A DNA stretch of 64,000 bases, from assembly GCA_016793465.1 (NCBI GenBank), contig JAEUJW010000012.1, positions 1 to 64,000 of the forward strand, in the 5' to 3' direction. Source of the DNA: Myxococcales bacterium (GTDB taxonomy: Bacteria > Myxococcota > Polyangia > Nannocystales > Nannocystaceae). The notes under the pieces are model-generated. The model was not told where the DNA came from. It saw only the letters and a list, made by a program, of their open reading frames with translations, and ran no database searches. A program made the translations under genes and the position numbers. Of the stretch, positions 39,401-46,237 are shown piece after piece; positions within the stretch are counted from its first letter, which is position 1; each line of letters starts with the position of its first letter.

Positions 39401-39590
39401 GCGCCCCGACCTCGCGGCGGTACATCGCGCGCGCGATCTCCGGGTTCGGACCGCCGACGGACAGGACCTTGACGGCGACCCGCGTCTCGGTCTGGATGTC
39501 GTAGCACTCGTAGACGATCGAGCGTTCGCTCCGTCCGAGCACCTGCTTAACGCTGTAGCGGCCTTCGCACAGGCTGCGCGGGATGTTCAT
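36456..39590 (-). CDS. Ser/Thr protein kinase fused to Upf1-like SF1 helicase
   Basis: A 1044-residue fusion. The start ATG at 39590 has AGGAG eight bases upstream. Residues 1-290 are a complete kinase: ATP lysine K41, HRDVKPRN (142-149), DFG (163-165) and APE (192-194). The middle (about 300-570) is unassigned. Residues about 590-1030 form an SF1B helicase of the AAA_11/AAA_12 (Upf1/DNA2-like) type. It has Walker A QGPPGTGKTT (near 604), motif II IIDEAARATTS (near 767), motif III VGDHRQLPP (near 795), motif V TVHAFQGKQDD (near 967) and motif VI NVAFSRAKRLL. All catalytic residues of both halves look intact. A kinase and helicase in one chain, followed by a coupled PLD nuclease, suggests phosphorylation-controlled DNA or RNA processing, probably in defence. 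Confidence 0.9.
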   Translation of the reverse strand: MNIPRSLCEGRYSVKQVLGRSERSIVYECYDIQTETRVAVKVLSVGGPNPEIARAMYRREVGALRGFEHPFVVQMQHYQPEEEAGRLNIVLELIPGGKTLEDLIRAGDPTLDPLARTMRWRLEQALGLLGVLVTAHQRNIVHRDVKPRNILVDRDQQQLRLVDFGIARILENYGRGAAGETLRDFYTRPYAAPEQVLRQDTSFPADFHAFGVVLAAMLAWRLPEADFNAEKLPDLLAEVDPEHRAVLDHLTPLVQQLLAADAGRRPGAAEVERALRVALDAVVEREVVRVVLTSTARRKAQDCGLSGPLLDDLNHGLRIFYEPEIEHKKWSIVCLGRLGRARLAADADQPEKLKLVDYYLPHPPDHARQREQASSAPFLLVEGDGPGIGLIEFAYEEFQRGQARHAEQGEIDALLDVANYILEQQRERLGAIRVRYALAEPDGEPAAKTRHVTDEFLVLTVLAAELPAPGEQPAHVAADLDRLDEHLTPDSCFTLGGKELGAAHSYEPERRALTLRLRRAATIPVQGDLVCEDLAQRTALDRQDKAIDTFEAGRAVNARLARLLLHPEKNTLDERAPVELLQPLSPPLEVADMVSRCLAAKDIFMVQGPPGTGKTTFITEVMMQLLRRDPQARILLASQGNEAVQNAVDALRAEDIRLGSRWRIVRDRSSLRSRNAPAVGFDYDFAEWARRTIERCTEAAHALPTGLASTRRKQLEDILANWRQKLAKVPDAKQDYAESVQVWAMTLLRVPTLWKRMRDVRFDYVIIDEAARATTSELLVAMIAGERFILVGDHRQLPPFLATETRSDLIRAGHDPERAARSLFEDLFERINPDNRTTLRRQFRMHRSIGAVIGELYYPEVGLETGVADAERTLALPAFDGPSRIFWVDIVEGRERRSDASKSRWNFEEVDAIEALLVGWEQELAARGGAYTIGVIAAYADQREKLVDRVRPGGKRWRALTIRIDTVHAFQGKQDDIILYSLVRANTQDLRFVGDPRLLNVAFSRAKRLLVVVGHRDTAMQDRELAAFIRKIPDANILSPRRKS

Positions 39591-39670
39591 GGCGACTCCT
39601 GGGGGACGTGACGACTCGGCGCGTCCGGCGACGGCCTCATAGCGAGGTCCCGGCACGCGGTCGGAGCGGC

Positions 39671-41047
39671 TCACGCGACGAGCGGATGGAACTCACGGGA
39701 GGGGCGAGACAGGCGCGGCGGCGACGCGACGCGGGCAGGCGAGCCAGCCGCGAGCAGACAGGAGACCACCCGCGTGAATCGGCCTTTGCCGACGGCGCAG
39801 TAGAGGATGCCGGCGGAGCGGCACGCACACGCGAATTGCTCGGTGTCGGCGTGACCCGAGAACCCGTGGGCGACGAGCACGAGGTCGTAGGTGCCGCCGC
39901 GAATGCGCTGCAGGAGCGCCTGCCGGCGACGCACCGCGCCGACCGAGGCGACCGCCTCGCACTCGAGGCCGAGCTCGTCGTGGAGCCGCGTCTCGAGCTC
40001 GGGGAAGCTGCGGTTGCTGATGAACAGCGCCCGCCGACCGGCGAACAGCGCCCGCGCATGCGCGACGTCCGGCGCGGCCTGGGCGGGTGGCGCCGACCCC
40101 ACTGCAGCCGCCGTCGCGTCGGGCGCGGCCGGGACCGCGCCGATCACACGCTGTTGCAAGGCGGTCAGCCGACGGCGATCGCGGCGATCGGTGAGCTCGG
40201 GCCGGAGCTCGAGGAGCTGCGACTGGAAGGGGCGGCACAGCCGGGCCAGGGTCGGGTTGTCGAGGACGTCGAAGGCACGGAGCAGCCAGGCCAGGACGGA
40301 CGCGACGCCAGCGTCCGGCCCCGGGGTGTCGGCGAGCAGCGCCTCGCTCCGGGGGTCTCGCCCGAGGTGGTGCGCCCAGGAAGCGGGCGCGAACGCCGGG
40401 TCGAGCTGCGCCGCGATCGAAGCGCCGTCCGGGCCGAGCGCCCGCGCGAGCCCCCGCAGCCGGCCGATCGCCGCGCCCCACGACGACCCCGGGGCGCAGC
40501 CACGGAGCCAGCGGAGCTCCGCGGCGATCCGGCGGAGCTCGTCGATCCGGCGAGCAGCCTCGCCGAGCGCCGCGGGCGACGGGCAGTTCGCCACGCCCAG
40601 CGGCCCGCCGAGCGCAACAAGCGTCTCGGCGAGCCCCGCGAACATCGCCGCCGGCGCGAACGGCCGCGGCATGCGAGCCGCCTCGTCGGACCACGACGGC
40701 GCGCGCTTCAGGCGCTCCGCCGCCTCGTCGGCGACGGCGTCCCAGGTCTGAAGGGGCTCCGGGGTCTCCGGGAACACGCGTTGCGGCCGCGTGGTGCGGG
40801 CGAGGGCGTAGACGTTGCCCGGCCACCATGTCTGTCCGAGCGCTTGCAGAACCTGCGCGACCTCGCGGACGTGCCGGTCGGCGAACCGCCCGCGCGCCTC
40901 GGCCGCGCGGGCACGAGCGATCCACGCGGTCATGGCGAGGCGCTGGCGTTCGGGCGTCGTCACCGCCAGATCGGGTCGTGCGGCGTCGATCTCGGCCAGG
41001 AGGGCGGTCAGGTCGGCGGGGGGTACGGAGAGGGTCTGCTTCGGCAT
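39671..41047 (-). CDS. DUF2325-like protein
   Basis: A 458-residue protein. The first 330 residues are helical and rich in Ala, Arg and Leu. The C-terminal 100 residues fit DUF2325: ALFISNRSFPELETRL (near 339), YDLVLVAHGFSGHAD and a final GILYCAVGKGRFTRV, a Rossmann-like alpha/beta fold. The start ATG at 41047 lies 57 bp after the ECF sigma gene. The 80 bp after its stop lead to the kinase-helicase start. DUF2325 domains occur in several prokaryotic conflict-type loci, but their biochemistry is unclear to me. It could sense a ligand or act as an adaptor between the sigma/kinase pair and the helicase-nuclease pair. Confidence 0.7.
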   Translation of the reverse strand: MPKQTLSVPPADLTALLAEIDAARPDLAVTTPERQRLAMTAWIARARAAEARGRFADRHVREVAQVLQALGQTWWPGNVYALARTTRPQRVFPETPEPLQTWDAVADEAAERLKRAPSWSDEAARMPRPFAPAAMFAGLAETLVALGGPLGVANCPSPAALGEAARRIDELRRIAAELRWLRGCAPGSSWGAAIGRLRGLARALGPDGASIAAQLDPAFAPASWAHHLGRDPRSEALLADTPGPDAGVASVLAWLLRAFDVLDNPTLARLCRPFQSQLLELRPELTDRRDRRRLTALQQRVIGAVPAAPDATAAAVGSAPPAQAAPDVAHARALFAGRRALFISNRSFPELETRLHDELGLECEAVASVGAVRRRQALLQRIRGGTYDLVLVAHGFSGHADTEQFACACRSAGILYCAVGKGRFTRVVSCLLAAGSPARVASPPRLSRPSREFHPLVA

Positions 41048-41103
41048 CGGGTCCTCGTGCCGTCGGTCGGCATGGAGGTGTCCCGTCAGCTGGGCAGATC
41101 GGC

Positions 41104-41646
41104 TCACGCGCCGTCGTGGCGGTAGGTGTCCTCGACGTCCTCGACGCCGATCGCGTCGTCCGGGGTCCGCGTCTCGCTGGCGATCGCGTCGATGTGGCGC
41201 CGGGCGTCGGCGAGGCGACGCTTGATGGTCGCCGGGCCCTTGTCGACCGCCGCGGCGATCTGCTCGATGGTCAGGCCCTCGCAGCGCATGAGGAAGATCG
41301 TGCGCTCCTCCTCGTCGAGCCGGGCGAGCAGGACAGACACCCGCAGGCGACGGTCGACCTTCCGGCTGATCGTCGTCGTCGACGCGGCGAACTGCGACTG
41401 ATGAAACTCTTCGTACGTCTTCAGCCGGGTCCGCGTCTGCAGCAGCTTCTTGCGGGCGATCCCCCACAGGTAGCGGTCGACGTCCTCGATCGGCCCGTCC
41501 AGCTTGGTGAGGAACACCTCGAACGTGGCCTGCACGAGGTCCTGCGCCTCGGCGCGCGGAACGCCGCTGCTGCAGAAGAATCGGTGCAGGCGGTTCGAAT
41601 GGGCGCGCACGAGCGCGGCGATCTCGGACTGGGTGGGTTTGGCCAT
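41104..41646 (-). CDS. ECF-family RNA polymerase sigma factor
   Basis: A 180-residue sigma-70 family protein of ECF size. Region 2 covers about 10-80 (EAQDLVQATFEVFLTKL, then RYLWGIARKKLLQ), and region 4 about 105-160 (LDEEERTIFLMRCEGLTIEQ, then KGPATIKRRLADARRH). No anti-sigma factor gene is adjacent. A transmembrane Ser/Thr kinase gene lies 33 bp upstream. In the Vibrio EcfP/PknT pair a kinase activates an ECF sigma directly by phosphorylation, and this arrangement may work the same way. Its targets probably include its own operon. Confidence 0.92.
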   Translation of the reverse strand: MAKPTQSEIAALVRAHSNRLHRFFCSSGVPRAEAQDLVQATFEVFLTKLDGPIEDVDRYLWGIARKKLLQTRTRLKTYEEFHQSQFAASTTTISRKVDRRLRVSVLLARLDEEERTIFLMRCEGLTIEQIAAAVDKGPATIKRRLADARRHIDAIASETRTPDDAIGVEDVEDTYRHDGA

Positions 41647-41679
41647 GCTGCTCCTGTCCCGCGAGGCGGGGTGTTCGGC

Positions 41680-43833
41680 TCACGGGCGCCGATACGCCGC
41701 GACGACGCCGGCCGCGAGCCGCGCTTCACCGTGGCGCGCCGTGAACTCTCCGAAGGCGGGGTCGCGACCGACCAGCGACCACGTGTGATGCACCCGCTCG
41801 CGCGCGCCGCGTCCGCTGACGAGTTCGAGGTGCCACAGGCCGGACCTGTCGACCCGGCCCTTGCCATCCGACAAGATGTCACCGCTGCCGCGCTCACGGG
41901 CGGAGGCGACGGTGAGGTCGCACCCGGCAGCCCGGAGCTCGACCTCGTAGGTGCGGACATCTCGGGTCTCGCGATCACGCGCGAGGAACGACCATCGCCC
42001 GGCGTAGGCTTCGGCGCTGGCACACGCGTCGGTCCTCGCCGGCAACGCCACCTTCACGGACGGATCGGGCGCCGGGCAGGTCGGCTCGGCCCACGCGTCG
42101 CTCGTGCAGGACCGGCGACACTCTGCCGTCGCGTCGGGGCCCAGGCAGCGCGCGCCGCACAGCGCGATGCAAGGCAGCCGACCGTCGGCGACCTCGTCCG
42201 GGACCGCCGTCCGCGCGCCACGCAGGACCCCGGAGAATCTCTGCTTGCCGCCGGCGGCCTCGGCGTGAAAATCACCGTACAGCCGATCCCCGTCGACGAC
42301 GAACGCGAGATCGTAGATATGGTCGGCGGCGTCGCCTGCCTTCTTCGGGGCGAAACGACCGGCGAAGCTCCCGGTGAACGGCGCCGCCGCCACGAACTGG
42401 ACGCGTTGGCGGTCGCTCCGCGGCTCGGCGTAGATGATGTCGTCGTTGCCGAGCTTGTGCAGGTCGACCTGCAAGCCGCACGCGGTCCCATCACTCGACA
42501 ATTCGATGGTGTAGTGCCCGTTCCTGCCGATGTGCCGGGTCTGCTCGGCCCATTTCGCGGCGGCCGAGAAGCGCCACGCGCCGATCACCGCGCCGACGTC
42601 CGGACATTCGGGAGCCGCAGGGGGTGCAGGTGGCGGGGGCGGCCCCGGAGTCGCCACCTCCGCCTCCCATTCGTCGCCCACCGCATCCGCTTCTGCGACC
42701 ACTCCCTGGTCGTCCCAGAACCCCATCGCCGTCACGACGCCGCCGACGGACAGCAAGCCGACCGCCGGGAACGCCAGCCAGGGCGCGAGGCTGCGGCTCC
42801 TCGTCGGTCGCACGGGCACGAGCTCGGTCGTCGAGTCCACGTCGATGCCGAGGGCCACCGCGCGCCCCGTCGCCGACGATCCACGCGCCGGCTCGACCGG
42901 GGGCTGCAGCGCGGCGAGCAGCGCCGTCATGTCCGCGTGGCGGCGCGCGGGCTCGGGATCGAGGGCTCGGCGGAGCGCCTGCAGCACCGGATCCGGGAGC
43001 GGGACCCTGGGCTCCGCCAGCGGCCGGCGCGCGGCGGGGTTGTCGGACTCGGGGTCGTAGGGCAGCGCGCCGCACAGCGCCTTCCACAGCGCGGCGGCGA
43101 ACGAGAATTGATCGCTGCGCGCGTCCTGGGGCCGGCCTCGCAGCGCCTCGGGCGACATGAACGCCGGCGTGCCGACGCGCGACCGCGCCGCGTCGTCACC
43201 GGCGGCCGCCGAGAGCGCGAGTCCGAAGTCGACGATCTTCGGCACGCCGGCGACGAGGACCACGTTCCCCGGCTTGAAGTCGCGGTAGACGAACCCGGCC
43301 GCGTGGATGGCCGCGAGCCCCTCGCCGATGCGGCCGAACGTCGAGAGCACGAGCTCCTGGCTGGGCGACGACTCCTCCAGCCACTTCCGGAGCGGCACGC
43401 CGAGCTCCATCGCGACGTAGAAGCACCGGTGCTCGCCCGGCAGCAGCTTGAGCACGTCGAAGTCGTGGACGATCACGATGTTCGGGTGAACCACCCCGGC
43501 GACGAGCTGCGCCTCCCGCTTGACCGACCGAGCGAGCATGTCGTCGGCCAGCCCGGGGAACAGCTTGAGGGCCACCGGTCGGTTGAGCTTCGTGTCGAGG
43601 GCCTGGCACACCACGCTGCTCGCCCCGTGGTCGAGCACCTTGAGCACCTGAAAGCGACCGTCGGCGCTCATGACCGGCGTAAGCGAGAGGTTCGCGGTGA
43701 GGATCTCCTCGCGGAGCCGACGCTCCAGCGCCTCCACCGCCTCCACCCGGTGCACGAACGTGAGGGTCGCCACGACGTTCGCACGATACTCCACGCCCAT
43801 CGCCGTCCGATAGTGTGGACGGAACGTGAACAT
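41680..43833 (-). CDS. Transmembrane Ser/Thr kinase with duplicated extracytoplasmic domain
   Basis: A 717-residue protein. The kinase domain covers about 60-330. It has ATP lysine in VALKLF, catalytic loop YRDFKPGN (Tyr replaces the usual His of HRD), DFG, and SPEAL as the APE site. A transmembrane helix lies near 368-390. Outside are two related beta-rich units, each with a Trp start, a Tyr/Glu-Leu strand, a Cys and a conserved Asp-Ile: one from GAWRFSAAAK to NDDIIYAE, the other from AGRWSFLARD to SGDILSDG. A Cys-rich linker (CIALCGARC, CRRSC) joins them. It likely senses an envelope or surface signal and phosphorylates the ECF sigma encoded next. M12 (43800) is an alternative start. Confidence 0.9.
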   Translation of the reverse strand: MFTFRPHYRTAMGVEYRANVVATLTFVHRVEAVEALERRLREEILTANLSLTPVMSADGRFQVLKVLDHGASSVVCQALDTKLNRPVALKLFPGLADDMLARSVKREAQLVAGVVHPNIVIVHDFDVLKLLPGEHRCFYVAMELGVPLRKWLEESSPSQELVLSTFGRIGEGLAAIHAAGFVYRDFKPGNVVLVAGVPKIVDFGLALSAAAGDDAARSRVGTPAFMSPEALRGRPQDARSDQFSFAAALWKALCGALPYDPESDNPAARRPLAEPRVPLPDPVLQALRRALDPEPARRHADMTALLAALQPPVEPARGSSATGRAVALGIDVDSTTELVPVRPTRSRSLAPWLAFPAVGLLSVGGVVTAMGFWDDQGVVAEADAVGDEWEAEVATPGPPPPPAPPAAPECPDVGAVIGAWRFSAAAKWAEQTRHIGRNGHYTIELSSDGTACGLQVDLHKLGNDDIIYAEPRSDRQRVQFVAAAPFTGSFAGRFAPKKAGDAADHIYDLAFVVDGDRLYGDFHAEAAGGKQRFSGVLRGARTAVPDEVADGRLPCIALCGARCLGPDATAECRRSCTSDAWAEPTCPAPDPSVKVALPARTDACASAEAYAGRWSFLARDRETRDVRTYEVELRAAGCDLTVASARERGSGDILSDGKGRVDRSGLWHLELVSGRGARERVHHTWSLVGRDPAFGEFTARHGEARLAAGVVAAYRRP

Positions 43834-44058
43834 CGTTTGATCTGCATATAGTCGGCCCTGAAAAATTTCTCGCCGCTCGGTGAGCCGATCCCCCGACCTC
43901 GCGGGAGAGGGGTATCAGGAGCCCGACACGAAATGCCCTCTCCACGACCGGTCTTTCGCCCCATGCGCCGCGGTCTGCCGCGACGGCCCGCTGTCGACGC
44001 CGCGTGGCGGCGTCGCGTGGCCTCCCGCTGTCAGCCCGTCCCGCTACACTCGGCGGCC
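43834..44058. promoter_or_regulatory. Divergent promoter region between kinase operon and Wadjet
   Basis: A 225-bp spacer between oppositely directed operons. On the plus strand TACACT (44045-44050) is a reasonable -10, eight bases before the jetA ATG at 44059, with no convincing -35. On the minus strand an AT-rich patch (43850-43872), with TATATG reading toward the kinase gene, may hold its promoter. The kinase start has no ribosome binding site. No clear operator was seen. Confidence 0.35.
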
Positions 44059-45492
44059 ATGAGCGAAGTCGCGCCCGACAACTGGCAAGACGCCCTGACC
44101 CGCCGCTTGCGCACCCTGGTGCGGCTCGGGCCGCTGCACCGCATCGAGGCCGTGAAGGTCCACCGCGACGACGACTTCGCCGACATCGACCTGCGGGCAC
44201 TGTGTCTACGCGCGCTCGACCTGACGATCGAACGGATGGGTCTCGGCACCGGGATGACGCACGAGGAGCTGCGCGACGAGCTCGAGCCGATCGTCGGCAG
44301 CATGCGCCCCGACCTCGCGGCGAGCGAGCGGCGCGGCATCGCCGACGCGGTCGTGCTCGACCTGCTCAACGAGCGCGACCGCCGACGCGAGTTCCGCGAG
44401 CGCTACGTCGCCTTCGACGGCGAGCGCGTGGTCCACCGGGAGATCAGCCTGCGACTGCTCCGCGAGTCCGAGCTCGGCGACGGCACGATCGTCCTGAAGG
44501 CGACGACCGAGGCGATCAACATCTACGCGGGCATGCTCGAGTACCCGGTCGAGGACGCCCAGATCGCCGAGGAGGCGGTGCTGCGCTCGCAGATCCACCG
44601 CGGCCTGATCGCCGAGGCGGTCAAGACGGCCCAGCGCTACCGCATGCGCAGCATCGAGTACGAGCAGAAGATCCAGAGCTACCTCGAGACCGCCCGACGC
44701 GACGTCACGCAGGTCGACTGGCTACACGAGGTCCTCACTTTCCTCGCGGGCGCGCGGACCCACCTCGAGGATCGCCAACGCCACGACCAGGACCTCCTGC
44801 GGAGCATCGAGGTCCGCCAGGACGTCGCCAGCGACGCCGACGCCGCCCAGCTCGCCCGCCTCCGCGACACCGTCGAGGAGTGCTACCGCCGCCACATGCA
44901 GCTCCACGGCCGCATCATCCCGGCCAACCAGGACTACCTGCGCGAGCAGGACCGCCAGGTGTTCCGCCCGCGCCTCGCCGCCTCGTACCCCGATCTCGAG
45001 GCCGACGTCCTCCGGACGGCGCTCGATCTGTCGACCGGCGCCCTCGCGGGCCTCGCCGATGGCCTCCTGGCCCGGTTCCAGCCGCCCAAGCCGCCTCCGC
45101 AGCTCCGCCTGAGCACGCTGATCGACAAACTGCTCGCCCCGCGTCGCGCCGCCGACGAGGCCGCGGTGACACCCGACCTGACGGACCTCGAGACCATCGA
45201 CACCGACCACACCTACTTCACGCCCGACGACCAGGCCATCGTCGCCGACCTGCTCCAATCCCTCTCGCCCGGCGAGCACACGCTGTCCGCCTGGCTCGCC
45301 GAGCTGCGGGCCGACGCCGTCGCACCGCGGCTGCTCCGCCTGCTCGGGCTCCGGCTCCTCGCGGTGTTCGGCAACCCCGGCGACGCGCTCGCCCGCAGCT
45401 ACGACGTCCGGGGCAGCGGCCGCTTCCTCGTCGACCCCGACTTCCTCGGCGACGACCTCATCCTCCGCAAACGACAGGACAAGGACCCATGA
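44059..45492 (+). CDS. jetA: Wadjet subunit JetA (kleisin-like)
   Basis: A 477-residue mostly helical protein at the head of a complete four-gene Wadjet operon. It has an N-terminal winged-helix-like region, a long central helical part (about 190-290, Glu/Arg/Gln-rich, probably coiled) and a C-terminal acidic segment with DHTYFTPDDQAIVADLL. This is the pattern of the MukF/kleisin-like subunit that bridges the SMC heads. I chose ATG 44059 because earlier in-frame sequence is non-coding Arg/Pro-rich. The stop overlaps jetB by ATGA. Identity rests partly on its neighbours JetC and JetD, which are unmistakable. Confidence 0.87.
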   Translation: MSEVAPDNWQDALTRRLRTLVRLGPLHRIEAVKVHRDDDFADIDLRALCLRALDLTIERMGLGTGMTHEELRDELEPIVGSMRPDLAASERRGIADAVVLDLLNERDRRREFRERYVAFDGERVVHREISLRLLRESELGDGTIVLKATTEAINIYAGMLEYPVEDAQIAEEAVLRSQIHRGLIAEAVKTAQRYRMRSIEYEQKIQSYLETARRDVTQVDWLHEVLTFLAGARTHLEDRQRHDQDLLRSIEVRQDVASDADAAQLARLRDTVEECYRRHMQLHGRIIPANQDYLREQDRQVFRPRLAASYPDLEADVLRTALDLSTGALAGLADGLLARFQPPKPPPQLRLSTLIDKLLAPRRAADEAAVTPDLTDLETIDTDHTYFTPDDQAIVADLLQSLSPGEHTLSAWLAELRADAVAPRLLRLLGLRLLAVFGNPGDALARSYDVRGSGRFLVDPDFLGDDLILRKRQDKDP

Positions 45493-46232
45493 CCCCCCTC
45501 CACCTCGACGCCATCGAGTCCGCGGCGCGCCTGGTCGCGTTCGGATTGACCCCGGGCCTCAAGCCGGCGCGCGAGCCGGCCTACGCCCAGCTCATCGAGC
45601 GCTACCGGACCGACGCGGCGATGCGCCAGTGCACCGATACCGTCGCGCGCGGGCTGCAGCTCGCGGTCCTCGGGTTCACGCCGCAGGGCATCGTCCTCGG
45701 CGCCGACGAGGACGGCCCGTTCGTCCACAAGCTGAGCGACTACCGCCGGACCACGCTGAGCGTGGAGGACCGGATGTGCCACGGCCTCGTCCAGCTGGCG
45801 ATCGCGGCCTGGTGCTTCCCGACCGCGCAGGACCTCGCGGCCTCGGACGACAGCGCCGGCATCCGCTTCTCGACCAACAACGTCGTCGGCTACCTCGGCC
45901 GGCTGAGCGAGGAGCTGCAGCGCCGCAGCCTGCACGACCCCGAGCTCGGCTCGCCCGAGCTGCGCGAGGCGTGGCGGGCGATCCTCCAGCGCCCCGAGAC
46001 GCGCGCCACCCCCGACGGCCGCCGCACCGCGGGCACCCTGCACGGCATGGTCGAGTACGCCCTCGAGGTCCTCGAGAAGGGGAGCCTCGTGCGCCGCATG
46101 TCCGACGACGACGGCGGCACCTGGCAGGCCCTCGCGGCCTACCGCATCCACGTGCGCGAGCTCGCCGCGCACGACGCCTTCACCCTCGTCCAGGGCGCCC
46201 GCTCCGCCCGCGACACCGCCACCCGGGAGTAA
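45489..46232 (+). CDS. jetB: Wadjet subunit JetB (MukE-like)
   Basis: A 247-residue protein with a helical, winged-helix-like composition (RLVAFGLTPGLKPA, then TVARGLQLAVLGFT, and a C-terminal GMVEYALEVLEKGSLVRR). Size and position fit the MukE-like KITE subunit of Wadjet, which associates with the kleisin and SMC heads. The start overlaps the jetA stop (ATGA), and jetC begins five bases after its stop. The call depends mainly on operon position. Confidence 0.85.
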   Translation: MTPLHLDAIESAARLVAFGLTPGLKPAREPAYAQLIERYRTDAAMRQCTDTVARGLQLAVLGFTPQGIVLGADEDGPFVHKLSDYRRTTLSVEDRMCHGLVQLAIAAWCFPTAQDLAASDDSAGIRFSTNNVVGYLGRLSEELQRRSLHDPELGSPELREAWRAILQRPETRATPDGRRTAGTLHGMVEYALEVLEKGSLVRRMSDDDGGTWQALAAYRIHVRELAAHDAFTLVQGARSARDTATRE

Positions 46233-46237
46233 CGAAC

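Noticed and set aside
40828..43851. 1007-aa plus-strand open frame across the kinase, sigma and DUF2325 genes
   Set aside because: It spans three well-supported minus-strand genes and reads as Arg/Gly-rich shadow sequence.
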